A stretch of 64,000 bases of DNA from Roseiarcus sp963832305 (GTDB taxonomy: Bacteria > Pseudomonadota > Alphaproteobacteria > Rhizobiales > Beijerinckiaceae): assembly GCA_963832305.1 (NCBI GenBank), contig CAWHTU010000027.1, positions 62,001-126,000 of the forward strand, written 5' to 3'. Made by a program: the position numbers and the translations under genes. Of the stretch, positions 35,541-43,485 are shown piece after piece; the stretch's first letter is position 1, and the number at the start of each line of letters is the position of its first letter. The notes beneath the pieces were generated by a model. That model saw nothing but the letters and a program-made list of their open reading frames with translations, ran no database searches and had not been told where the DNA came from.

Positions 35541-35562
35541 AAGTGTTTCACATGAAACACTT
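35541..35562. promoter_or_regulatory. parS-like 22-base palindrome (candidate ParB site)
   Basis: Positions 35544-35559 read TGTTTCACATGAAACA, which matches the widely conserved parS sequence TGTTTCACGTGAAACA at 15 of 16 bases; the only change is at the centre (CACATG for CACGTG). The palindrome extends on both sides to AAGTGTTTCA-CA-TGAAACACTT. It lies 14-17 bases beyond the CCTGTT repeats and 57 bases from leuA's 3' end. A T-run follows on the plus strand, opposite to the direction of leuA, so it is not that gene's terminator. ParB binding is unproven. Confidence 0.55.
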
Positions 35563-35618
35563 TTACCTTTGCGCCGGTCGGGTCACCCCCCGACCCGGCC
35601 CTGCAACGACGAGCCCGC

Positions 35619-37301
35619 CTAAGCCCTCCCCTCGCGGCGCATGAGCCGCATGACCGCGCTCAAGCTCGCCTTGAGCGAGGCCATGACGATGCTCGGATCC
35701 ATGCCGACCCCGTGCAGCGTCCGGCCCCCGGCGTCCTGGATCTCGACATAGCTGGCCGCGGTCGCATTGGCCCCGCGGCCGACGGCGTGCTCGTGATAGT
35801 CGATGAACGAGAACTCGATTCCGAACGCCTTCTTGAGCGCGTCGACGAAGGCGTCGATCGGGCCGTTGCCCTCCCCTTCGATCGTGAAGGTCGAGCCGTC
35901 CGGCTTGCTAAGCGTCGCGACGAGCTCGCGATTGTCGGGGCTGGTCGGGACCGTCTGCTGCTTGACGAGCGTCATGGGAGCATCGTCGAGCAGGTAGGCC
36001 TTGCGGAAGAGCGCCCAAAGCTCGGGCGAGGTCAGCTCCTTGCCCTCCGCGTCCATCCGCTCCTGGGCGATCTTCGAGAACTCGACCTGAAGCGAGCGCG
36101 GCAGGTCGAGCCCGTAGTCGGCCCGCAGGATATAGGCCATGCCGCCCTTGCCCGACTGGCTGTTGATGCGGATCACCGCCTCGTAGTCGCGCCCGACGTC
36201 CTTCGGGTCGATCGGCAGGTAAGGCACGAGGAACAGCGGATCGTTGCGCTTTTCCTGGGCTTCGAAGCCCTTCTTGATCGCGTCCTGATGCGAGCCGGAG
36301 AAGGCGGTGTAAACCAGTTCGCCGACGTAAGGGTGACGCTGGTGCACCGGCAATTGGGTGCAATGCTCTGCGACGTCCCTGATCGCGTTGACGTCACGCA
36401 GATCGAGCCCGGGATCGACCCCCTGGGTGAACAGGTTCAACGCCATGGTGACGATGTCGACGTTGCCGGTGCGCTCGCCGTTGCCGAACAAGGTGCCCTC
36501 GATGCGCTCGGCGCCGGCCATCAGCGCAAGCTCCGCCGCCGCGACCGCGGTGCCGCGATCGTTGTGGGGGTGGACCGAGAGGATCACGCTTGCGCGGTCG
36601 GAGATATGGCGGCCGAACCATTCGAACTGGTCGGCGTAGGTGTTGGGCGTCGCCATCTCGACCGTCGCCGGCAGGTTGAGGATGAGCCGCTTTTGCGGCG
36701 TCGGCTTGATGACGTCCTTGACCGCCTCGCAGATGTCGAGCGCGAAATCGAGCTCGGTGCCGGTGAAGCTCTCGGGCGAGTACTCGAACTGAAAGTCCGT
36801 CGCCGGCGCGGCCTTCGCCAGCGTCTTGACCTGCTTTGCGGCGCTGACGGCGATCTCGGTCACGCCCTTGCGATCGGTCTTGAACACGACGTCGCGCTGC
36901 AGCGTCGAGGTGGAGTTATAGAAGTGGACGATGACCTTGCTTGCGCCCTTGACCGCTTCGAACGTCCGCTCGATCAGCTCGGGCCGGCACTGGGTCAAAA
37001 CCTGGATCGCGACGCCGTCGGGGATCGCGCCGCTCTCGATGATCGAACGGACGAAATCGAAATCGGTCTGCGAGGCGGAGGGAAAGGCGACTTCGATCTC
37101 CTTGAACCCCATGCCGGCGAGAAGGCGGAACATGCGGTTCTTGCGGTCGACGCCCATCGGCTCGACGAGCGCCTGATTGCCGTCCCGCAGGTCGACCGAG
37201 CACCAGATCGGGGCCTTCTCGATGACCCGCGACGGCCATTGCCGGTCGGGCAGGATGATGGGCGCATAGGCGCGGTATTTCTGGATAGGCATCTGTGTCA
37301 T
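35619..37301 (-). CDS. leuA: 2-isopropylmalate synthase
   Basis: Condenses acetyl-CoA with 2-oxoisovalerate, the first committed step of leucine biosynthesis. The 560-residue product is the long form: the catalytic barrel has RDGNQAL and the metal site SVHPHNDRG, then linker and a C-terminal regulatory domain expected to bind leucine. The ATG at 37301 has AGGG about 8 bases upstream; an alternative ATG 9 bases later is also open. It stands alone on the minus strand. Upstream lie two or three hairpins and a short leader reading frame that may be an attenuator. Confidence 0.95.
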   Translation of the reverse strand: MTQMPIQKYRAYAPIILPDRQWPSRVIEKAPIWCSVDLRDGNQALVEPMGVDRKNRMFRLLAGMGFKEIEVAFPSASQTDFDFVRSIIESGAIPDGVAIQVLTQCRPELIERTFEAVKGASKVIVHFYNSTSTLQRDVVFKTDRKGVTEIAVSAAKQVKTLAKAAPATDFQFEYSPESFTGTELDFALDICEAVKDVIKPTPQKRLILNLPATVEMATPNTYADQFEWFGRHISDRASVILSVHPHNDRGTAVAAAELALMAGAERIEGTLFGNGERTGNVDIVTMALNLFTQGVDPGLDLRDVNAIRDVAEHCTQLPVHQRHPYVGELVYTAFSGSHQDAIKKGFEAQEKRNDPLFLVPYLPIDPKDVGRDYEAVIRINSQSGKGGMAYILRADYGLDLPRSLQVEFSKIAQERMDAEGKELTSPELWALFRKAYLLDDAPMTLVKQQTVPTSPDNRELVATLSKPDGSTFTIEGEGNGPIDAFVDALKKAFGIEFSFIDYHEHAVGRGANATAASYVEIQDAGGRTLHGVGMDPSIVMASLKASLSAVMRLMRREGRA

Positions 37302-37397
37302 GGGCTTGACCCTGAGGAGCGGCGCGTCGGCCTCGGCTTGACCCAGCCGGCCGGAATGCCTGTCGATTTGAAGGAAAATGGAGGCGAAGCTATGCGT

Positions 37398-37506
37398 CCC
37401 GGCGCGTCTAACGCGCCGGGCGGCTAAGGTTGAGGGCCGTGAACCGCATCCGCATCGCTCTGTTCAATCAGAGCGGGACGCAAAAATCAACCGCTCGATT
37501 GATTTT
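37398..37506 (-). promoter_or_regulatory. leuA leader with successive hairpins
   Basis: Three hairpins lie upstream of leuA: 37398-37420 (CCCGGCGCGT with ACGCGCCGGG, 3-base loop), 37456-37475 (CGCTCTG with CAGAGCG, 6-base loop) and 37483-37506 (AAAATCAA with TTGATTTT, 8-base loop). The last could be a weak terminator for an upstream start on the minus strand. The region 37302-37752 holds no other recognised gene. A leucine-dependent control is suggested by the leader peptide but not shown. Confidence 0.4.
37408..37455 (-). CDS. Possible leuA leader peptide (15 residues)
   Basis: A short reading frame MRMRFTALNLSRPAR with a TAG stop, ending 106 bases before the leuA start. It has two leucine codons close together near the end, CTC and CTT. 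A perfect 10-pair hairpin (37398-37420) begins at its last codons and includes its stop. This is the arrangement of a ribosome-mediated attenuator, but there is no clear ribosome-binding site before the ATG and no run of T after the hairpin. Two leucines are also few for such a leader. Treat as a candidate. Confidence 0.3.
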   Translation of the reverse strand: MRMRFTALNLSRPAR

Positions 37507-37752
37507 GGCCCGCGCCTCGCCCCTCCGGCCGAGCTCTTCGATCGAGGCCCATAGGGTCGCGCGCGCGGGCCCCCATATGGGCGCGCCGGCTTTCCGACGC
37601 CGTCCCCGGCCGGCGATGCATCGCGGCGATGTTGCGCGGCTTCTCTTCCCGCTTGTTCCGTTGGCAGCGGTAGTGGAAGATGACCGAGATCGGTCGTAGA
37701 AGCTGACGACGAAGCGATCGCGCGCCGCGTCGTGGATCAGGGGAGAACGGGA

Positions 37753-38763
37753 ATGCGGGCGTTGCTGTGCGGCCGCCCAGGCGAGATAGCGATTGCGAAG
37801 CGGCCGCGACCCACGCCCGGCCCGGGCGAGGTTCTGGTTCGGATTCGACGCGCCGGCGTTTGTGGCACCGATCTCCACATATTCGAAGGCTCTCACCCAT
37901 TCCTGGAATATCCGCGCGTCATCGGCCACGAATTGTCGGGCGAGGTGGCGGAGACGGGACCGGGCTGCGCAATCGCCGTCGGCCAGCAGGTCTACGTGAT
38001 CCCCTATCTTGCTTGCGGTGTTTGCGTCGCCTGCCGGCGCGGCAAGACCAACTGCTGCCAGCGCATCGGGGTCCTGGGCGTCCACATCGACGGGGGAATG
38101 GCCGACTACGTCTGCGTGCCCGAAGCCAACGTGGCGCCGGCCGACGGCGTGACACTCGATCAGGCCGCGATGGTCGAATTCCTCGCGATCGGCGCCCATG
38201 CAATCCGCCGAGCGAGCCCGCGGCGCAATGACCGCATCCTCGTCGTCGGCGCGGGCCCGATCGGCATGGGCTGCATGGTGTTCGCGAAGCTCGAGGGCGG
38301 CGAGGTCACCGCGCTCGACATGCGCCGGGACCGGCTCGACTTCTGCCGCAAGGCGCTCGGCGTCGATCATACGGTCGCCGCTGGACCCGAGGCCCGTGAG
38401 GCGCTGTCGGCGCTCACCTCCGGCGACTTCTTCGATATCGTCATCGATGCGACCGGAAACGCGAAGTCGATGAACGCGGGCCTCAGCCATGTCGCGCACG
38501 GCGGCTCCTATGTCCTGGTGAGCGTCGTGCTGGACGCAATCTCGTTCCCCGACCCCGAGTTCCACAAGCGCGAAACCTCGCTGCTCGGTAGCCGCAACGC
38601 CACCCCGCAGGATTTCTCAAGGGTGTTTGACGCGATGGGCCATGCGCTCGTGCCGACCGAGGCGCTGGTCACTCACCGCGTATCGCTCGACGAGGCGCCC
38701 GGCAACTTTCCAAACTGGATCAAACCGGAAGCGGGCGTGATCAAGGCTCTCATTGAGATTTAG
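37753..38763 (+). CDS. Zinc-dependent alcohol (sugar-acid) dehydrogenase
   Basis: Medium-chain zinc dehydrogenase, 336 residues, in the sorbitol/L-threonine/galactonate-type group. The catalytic zinc set is Cys37, His59 and Glu60 (AGVCGTDLHIFEG, GHELSGEV); the structural zinc cysteines are at 88, 91, 94 and 101/102 (CGVCVACRRGKTNC); the NAD fold is VVGAGPIGMG. The ATG at 37753 has GGGAG 7 bases upstream. The next gene is a mannonate/tagaturonate-type reductase, so the two probably act on a sugar acid such as an L-galactonate-like compound, which is inference. Confidence 0.87.
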   Translation: MRALLCGRPGEIAIAKRPRPTPGPGEVLVRIRRAGVCGTDLHIFEGSHPFLEYPRVIGHELSGEVAETGPGCAIAVGQQVYVIPYLACGVCVACRRGKTNCCQRIGVLGVHIDGGMADYVCVPEANVAPADGVTLDQAAMVEFLAIGAHAIRRASPRRNDRILVVGAGPIGMGCMVFAKLEGGEVTALDMRRDRLDFCRKALGVDHTVAAGPEAREALSALTSGDFFDIVIDATGNAKSMNAGLSHVAHGGSYVLVSVVLDAISFPDPEFHKRETSLLGSRNATPQDFSRVFDAMGHALVPTEALVTHRVSLDEAPGNFPNWIKPEAGVIKALIEI

Positions 38764-39877
38764 GCTCTTGACCGTATTCCCGATCCTTCAGTTTGGCACC
38801 AGCCGCTTCCTGCAAGCGCATGTCGATCTCTTCGTCAGCGAGGCGCTGGCCCGCGGCGAGGCCATGGGCCGCATCGCTGTCGTGCAGACGACGTCGAGCA
38901 AGGAGAGCCGCAAGCGGCTCGACGCCTTTGCCGCGGGCAAACCCTATCTCGTTAAGATCAAAGGCCTCGCCGGAGGGAAAATCGTCGATGAGAGCGTCGA
39001 GGTGACGAGCGTCGGCGCCGGCTTCGACGCCGCATCGCAATGGGAAGAGGTCGAACGCCGGTTCAACGAAGCGCGCTGCGCGGTGTCGAACACCGCCGAT
39101 CGCGGCTATGAAACCGATCCCGCAGACCGTTCGGACGGCGCGCCGCCACGGTCGTTCCCGGCCAAGCTCGCGACGCTGTTGCTCGCCCGCCATCGCGCCG
39201 GCGCCGACCCGATTACGCTTTTTCCCTGCGAATTAACGCCAGCCAACGGCCAGGCGCTGCGCGCCGCGGTGCTCGGCGTCCTCGACCGCTGGCAAGCGCC
39301 GGCGAAGGCGCGCCGCTGGATCGAGGTCGAGTGCGTTTGGGTCAATTCGCTCGTCGACCGCATCGTCTCCGAGCCGCTCGAGCCGCTCGGCGCAGTGGCG
39401 GAGCCCTACGCGCTTTGGGCGATCGAAGACCAGCCCGGCCTCGAGCTCCCCTGCCGTCATGCCTCGATCACGGTGACCGGCGATCTCAAGCCCTACGAGC
39501 GGTTGAAGCTGTTCATCCTCAATCTCGGCCACACGTATCTCGCGGAGATGTGGGCGCGTGGCGGCGCGGCGCCGACGCTGACCGTCCGCGAGGCGATGGC
39601 GGATGACGCGATCCGGACGGAGCTCGGTCACCTCTTCGACGAGGAAGTGCTTCCCGTTTTTGCCGGGATCGGCATGAAAGAACAGGCCGAGGCCTATCGA
39701 GCGACTGTCGTCGAAAGGTTCTGCAATCCCTTTCTCGACCATCGTCTGGCCGAAATCTTCATCAACCACGAGGCCAAAAAGCGGCGGCGTTTCGGCGGCG
39801 CGATCGAGCTCGCCGCAGCGAACAATGTTCAGGTGAAGCAGCCGCGGCTCCGAGCCGCGCTTGCAGACGTCTCATAG
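38753..39877 (+). CDS. Mannitol dehydrogenase family protein (tagaturonate/fructuronate reductase-like)
   Basis: About 369-374 residues of the NAD-dependent mannitol/altronate oxidoreductase family. The opening PILQFGTSRFLQAHVDLF is characteristic of tagaturonate and fructuronate reductases, as are the KGLAGG and late KLFILNLGHTYLAE stretches. The start is uncertain: TTG at 38753 overlaps the previous gene's stop by 11 bases and has AAGG upstream; a TTG at 38768 gives MTVFPILQFG, a more typical N-terminus. It is coupled to the preceding zinc dehydrogenase. It probably reduces or oxidises a keto-sugar acid. Confidence 0.83.
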   Translation: MRFRLLTVFPILQFGTSRFLQAHVDLFVSEALARGEAMGRIAVVQTTSSKESRKRLDAFAAGKPYLVKIKGLAGGKIVDESVEVTSVGAGFDAASQWEEVERRFNEARCAVSNTADRGYETDPADRSDGAPPRSFPAKLATLLLARHRAGADPITLFPCELTPANGQALRAAVLGVLDRWQAPAKARRWIEVECVWVNSLVDRIVSEPLEPLGAVAEPYALWAIEDQPGLELPCRHASITVTGDLKPYERLKLFILNLGHTYLAEMWARGGAAPTLTVREAMADDAIRTELGHLFDEEVLPVFAGIGMKEQAEAYRATVVERFCNPFLDHRLAEIFINHEAKKRRRFGGAIELAAANNVQVKQPRLRAALADVS

Positions 39878-39978
39878 TTGGGCGCCGATTGCGCGCTCAT
39901 GGCGGGTACCGCACCCGGCCGTTCCCCGCCATTCCCAAATCGGCCGGGCGCCCCCGACTTCGCCGCCAAACTTCAAGC

Positions 39979-40938
39979 ATGAGCCGCGACCCTCTCGGCT
40001 CGGGCGATCTCATCGCAGGGCGCCGGTTCGCCTACGCCAAGGCGGCGGCCGAGGACGGCGATTTTCGCGCGGCGGCGGAGGTTCTCGAACAGGCTTTGGA
40101 GCGCGCGCCAGACTGGGCCGCTGCGTGGTTCGCCCTCGGCGAAGCGCGAGAGATGCTGGGGGAGATCGGCGCCGCGGTGGACGCTTTCGGAGCGGCGCTT
40201 CGCCTCGACGCCGACGACGCGCAAGGAGCGGGGGCGCGGCTGGCGCTCATCGGCCAGGGCGACGCTCCGTCCGCCCTGCCGCAAGCTTATGTCGCGCGTC
40301 TGTTCGACCAATACGCGCCGCGCTTTGAAACCCATCTGACCGCGACCCTCTTCTACCGCGGCCCTGTCCTTATCGAAGAAGCGCTGGACGCTGCCGCGCC
40401 GGGCCGCCGCTTCGGTTCGGCGCTCGATATCGGCTGCGGGACCGGCCTCATGGGGCAGACGCTGCGCGACCGCGTCAACCGTCTGACCGGCGTCGACCTT
40501 TCGCCAGCGATGATCGAGAAGGCCGGCGAGCGGGGCGTCTATGACGCGCTCATCGTGGGCGACGCGACGGCGCTGCTGAGGCGCAAGTCGGCGGCGACGT
40601 TCGATCTGATCGTCGCCGCCGACTCGCTTGCCTATATCGGCGACCTCGCGCCCTTGTTCGCCGCTGTCGCCGCGGCCCTGACGGCGGACGGGGTCTTCGC
40701 ATTCTCACTCGAGACAATCGAAGGCGAAGGCTTTGCGCTCGGTAAGTCAATCCGGTTCGCTCACTCCGTCGCCTATCTCGAGGCGACCGCCCGCGCGGCG
40801 GGCTTGAGCCCCCTCCTGATCCGCTCCGGCTCGGTCCGGCGCGAGGCGGGACGAGACGCTCCAGGGCTCATCTGCGTGTTCGAGCGGATGGGGCGGCCGG
40901 TCACGCGGCCCTCAGGACAGGCGCCAGGTATTCGGTAG
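39979..40938 (+). CDS. TPR-containing class I methyltransferase
   Basis: A 319-residue protein with two TPR-like helical pairs near the N-terminus (AYAKAAAEDGDFRAAAEVLEQ and the following AWFALGEAREMLGE unit) and then a SAM-dependent methyltransferase domain: LDIGCGTGLMGQ, TGVDLSPAMIEKA and the post-motif FAFSLETIEG. This kind of TPR-methyltransferase fusion is known in alphaproteobacteria, with unknown substrate. The ATG at 39979 is chosen since the open sequence above it lacks similarity. Its 3' end overlaps the convergent GcrA-like gene by 27 bases. Confidence 0.82.
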   Translation: MSRDPLGSGDLIAGRRFAYAKAAAEDGDFRAAAEVLEQALERAPDWAAAWFALGEAREMLGEIGAAVDAFGAALRLDADDAQGAGARLALIGQGDAPSALPQAYVARLFDQYAPRFETHLTATLFYRGPVLIEEALDAAAPGRRFGSALDIGCGTGLMGQTLRDRVNRLTGVDLSPAMIEKAGERGVYDALIVGDATALLRRKSAATFDLIVAADSLAYIGDLAPLFAAVAAALTADGVFAFSLETIEGEGFALGKSIRFAHSVAYLEATARAAGLSPLLIRSGSVRREAGRDAPGLICVFERMGRPVTRPSGQAPGIR

Positions 40939-41445
40939 CACGCGGGGCGACTGACGCTGATGGATGCTCCGCCTTACCCGGGCGTTTGGCGCCCGGTAAG
41001 CCATGCGGCAATGGCCGGCGCAATAGGATTCGCCCTTGACGGGCGTCAGCCCGCAAAAGGCGAACTCCCCGCTCCGGGGGTCGCCGAGGGGCCAGCGACA
41101 GGCGAATTCGCGGATTTCTTCGAAACTAACCCGCTGCATCTCTCCAATCTCGACCTCGCCAAGCGCCCACGCCGCGTTGTCCGTTGTAGGAACGAGAGCT
41201 GCGCGGTTTTTCTCGCCGCCGCGAGGAAAAGGAGAAACCGCCGCCCACTCCGCTCGGCGCGCCCGCCCGGCTCCACTGTCTGTCGAGGGACGGCCACCGC
41301 CGCAGAGTTTGATCCCGACCCGGTTCGCTTTGCCGATGACCGCATTTCGGGACGCGACCCCGAGGGTCGCAGCGATGAAGCTCGCACTCCTTCCTTCGAG
41401 AGCGAGCCTCTTGAGATCCCCAACAGCATCGGCTGTCCACTGCAT
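40912..41445 (-). CDS. GcrA family cell cycle regulator
   Basis: GcrA proteins bind methylated GANTC DNA and sigma-70 to activate division genes in alphaproteobacteria. This 177-residue product matches both ends: the helix-turn-helix-like EGRSASFIAATLGVASRNAVIGKANRVG with the signature RNAVIGK, and the C-terminal CRWPLGDPRSGEF, FCGLTPVKGESYCAGHCRMAYR with cysteines and histidine in place. The middle is low-complexity. The ATG at 41445 has GGAG 7 bases upstream; a GTG at 41451 is also open. Whether it is the main GcrA or a paralogue cannot be judged from the window, but its HTH differs from the consensus at several places. Confidence 0.8.
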   Translation of the reverse strand: MQWTADAVGDLKRLALEGRSASFIAATLGVASRNAVIGKANRVGIKLCGGGRPSTDSGAGRARRAEWAAVSPFPRGGEKNRAALVPTTDNAAWALGEVEIGEMQRVSFEEIREFACRWPLGDPRSGEFAFCGLTPVKGESYCAGHCRMAYRAPNARVRRSIHQRQSPRVLPNTWRLS

Positions 41446-41713
41446 TTTCACGGCTCCAATGGCGATCGCCGCGTCGGTCCGATCGCAGGGACCAATGTTA
41501 CGGCCGATATTCTTTTCCTATGCGCTTTCCAGGATCTTAGAACCACGAACCCTCGCAGTTCTTGGAAAATTTCCCGTTTTTTCAGCATGATGGGAAAACA
41601 AACGGCGTGGCAATCTGGTATTTGGAATTGTCCGACGCCGATCTCTAATACGGTATGTTAACTTTGCGATACGGAATACGAAGACAGGCGTTCCGAACCG
41701 AGGGGGGACGGCG
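41446..41713. other. AT-richer divergent region between gcrA-like and DUF5343 genes
   Basis: This 268-base stretch has a lower GC content than the flanks in its second half (about 41560-41710). GTTAAC at 41655-41660 and two ATACGGAAT-like words suggest promoter or operator sequence, but no defined motif was identified. No gene was recognised. Confidence 0.35.
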
Positions 41714-42403
41714 ATGCGAGGCGGGAGTTCGGAGCGGACCAGGTCCACGGGAACGCCGCCATACACGTCCTACCGGACCTTCAAGACATTCATCCAGGAT
41801 CTTCAGGAGCACGGAGTTCCTTCACGCATCGACCGCAGCGTATTGACGCGCTTTTCAGGCGTGGTCGGCTCTCAACTCATGCATGCGCTTCGATTCCTCG
41901 GGCTGATCGAGGAACAGGGACGCCCTACTCAACGGTTGAAGGAACTCGTGAATGCGCACGGGGCCGCAAATTGGCCCGAGAAGCTCCTCGAGCTCCTTCA
42001 ACGAGATTACGCGCCGATGTTCGCAATCGAACTGGAAACCGCCACGCCCTCACATTTCAACGGTGTGTTCCGGAAGGCTTTCCCGGCAGCCGAGGCCGTT
42101 GTCCAGAAGTGCGTGACCTTCTTCCTTTACGCCGCAAGCGACGCCGGCGTGAAAGTAAGCGGCCGCGTGCTCAAGGGTCGAAAGCCGCGGTCGCTGACCC
42201 CGCGCAGAAGGCCCCCGCCCGCACATCCTCCGGCCAGGGAATTCGAACCTGCCCCGTCGCCGCCGAAACCAGCGACAGCGAACATCGAGGGCAGGAAGCC
42301 ATCGGAATTCCTTCTCTGGGCCCTCGACCCGAACGAGATGGACGATGAGCAGCAGGCTGCGATCTGGACGCTACTGAAGTACTTCAAGTCGAGAGGACTG
42401 TGA
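41714..42403 (+). CDS. DUF5343 domain protein
   Basis: A 229-residue protein whose first 145 residues match the DUF5343 pattern: TPPYTSYRTFKTFIQDLQEHGVP, then GSQLMHALRFLGLIEEQGRPT and TFFLYAASDAGVKVS. The family is of unknown function. The middle is Pro/Arg-rich and the C-terminus (LLWALDPNEMDDEQQAAIWTLLKYF) is an acidic helix found in similar proteins. It lies next to the GcrA-like gene but in the opposite direction, in a stretch with somewhat lower GC, as often seen for accessory genes. No ribosome-binding site stands out before the ATG. Confidence 0.72.
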   Translation: MRGGSSERTRSTGTPPYTSYRTFKTFIQDLQEHGVPSRIDRSVLTRFSGVVGSQLMHALRFLGLIEEQGRPTQRLKELVNAHGAANWPEKLLELLQRDYAPMFAIELETATPSHFNGVFRKAFPAAEAVVQKCVTFFLYAASDAGVKVSGRVLKGRKPRSLTPRRRPPPAHPPAREFEPAPSPPKPATANIEGRKPSEFLLWALDPNEMDDEQQAAIWTLLKYFKSRGL

Positions 42404-42447
42404 GAGCGTCCGGTGACCCACTTGAGCAACGAGGCCGGCAGGCGGGC

Positions 42448-43311
42448 CTACGGGTGAGAAAGCGTGCTTTCAGCTTCCTTCCGTTCCCGCCGCGCCCTGA
42501 TAATGGCGGCGTTGAGTTCGCCGCCGAAGACGAACAGCAGCGCCACCCAGTAGAGATAGACGAGCGCGATCATGACCGACGCGAGACCGGCATAGGTCGA
42601 GATGTAATTGCGCAGATATTCGCTCAAATAAAAGCCGAAAGCCTCGCCGAAGGCGATGCTGGCGACGAACGTCATCGCAACGCCGGGCAGAATGTCCCCA
42701 AACCCCACCCTGTGGGCGGGGAGGATGAGATGAGCGAGAATGAGCGAAATCGCGAGCATCGACGCCGCGACGCCAATGCGCACGAACGTCAGGAGCTCAT
42801 GCGCCTCCTCCACCGCGGGAAAATAGGCCGCGAGCGTGTCCAGGATCAGCGGCCCGAGCACGACAAGGAAGGCCAGCGCCAGCAGCGCAATCGACCCCAC
42901 CAGCACCAGCACCAGCGACTGCAGGCGTAGCAGCCACCACGGTCTCGGCTCGACGAGGCCATAGGCGCGATTGAGGCCGACCCGAAGCGCTTCGATCGCG
43001 CTCGAAGCAAAATAGAACGAGAAGACCGCGCCGAAAGTGAGCAATCCGCCACTGCGCGGGGTGGTCAACACCCGCTCCACTTCCTCGGAGATCGGACGGG
43101 CCACGACCGCCGGCCATTCGGCGAATACGAGCTTCGCCGCCTCCTTGGCCAGATCGCCCGATCCGATGAACCCGGCCAGAGCCGCGACGAAAATCAGAAA
43201 CGGGAACAGCGATGTAAGCAGCGTCAAGCCAATGTAGCTGGCGATCGCCCAGCCGTCGTCGGCGGCCAACTTCTCCGCCGCCTGCCAAAGGATTTTGAAA
43301 CCCGCGATCAC
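42448..43311 (-). CDS. YihY/virulence factor BrkB family membrane protein
   Basis: Inner-membrane protein of about 287 residues with six predicted transmembrane segments, beginning with GLTLLTSLFPFLIFVAALAG and including a FLVVLGPLILDTLAA segment. The family was once called RNase BN, but its true function is not settled. The start is GTG at 43311 with a GAGAGG stretch about 8 bases upstream. It ends 45 bases from the DUF5343 gene, which is convergent. No neighbour suggests a specific task. Confidence 0.87.
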   Translation of the reverse strand: MIAGFKILWQAAEKLAADDGWAIASYIGLTLLTSLFPFLIFVAALAGFIGSGDLAKEAAKLVFAEWPAVVARPISEEVERVLTTPRSGGLLTFGAVFSFYFASSAIEALRVGLNRAYGLVEPRPWWLLRLQSLVLVLVGSIALLALAFLVVLGPLILDTLAAYFPAVEEAHELLTFVRIGVAASMLAISLILAHLILPAHRVGFGDILPGVAMTFVASIAFGEAFGFYLSEYLRNYISTYAGLASVMIALVYLYWVALLFVFGGELNAAIIRARRERKEAESTLSHP

Positions 43312-43485
43312 CCTGCCTCTCGCCTCCCCTCATCGGGCGCCATTTTGGCCCGGCGCGCAGGTCAGCGCCACCCGGACGGCCGTGAATTTTGGCGCAACGG
43401 CGCCAAAAAGACGCATTGCCACAGCGAAGGGGCCGACGCATGCTGCGGCGCAGCAACCGCCCCGACCCGCAGGAGAGCCGCTGCC

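Larger units (their letters stand above)
35264..35618. other. Intergenic region between PAS cyclase start and leuA end
   Basis: Holds the four CCTGTT repeats (35458-35527) and the parS-like palindrome (35541-35562). No gene was recognised in it. A promoter for the PAS cyclase on the minus strand is expected near its right half but was not identified. Confidence 0.5.
37302..37752. other. Divergent intergenic region leuA / zinc dehydrogenase
   Basis: About 450 bases between the divergent leuA and dehydrogenase genes. It contains the leader and hairpins listed separately, and then a GC-rich stretch where nothing was recognised. Open frames in it are shadows without family resemblance. Confidence 0.5.

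Noticed and set aside
35544..35565. The palindrome before TTTTACCTTT as a rho-independent terminator of leuA
   Set aside because: The T-run lies on the plus strand, whereas leuA is read on the minus strand where the hairpin is followed by ACGCC. It would end plus-strand transcripts only, and none is known to arrive there.
42236..42262. GGTTCGAATTCC-like stretch (minus strand) resembling a tRNA T-loop
   Set aside because: The flanking bases do not pair as a 5-base T-stem, there is no acceptor or anticodon stem, and it lies inside the DUF5343 gene.
41445..42403. Possible anti-phage or toxin-antitoxin module around the DUF5343 gene
   Set aside because: Apart from the GcrA-like regulator there is no second small partner, nuclease, or other effector domain, and no overlap typical of such modules.
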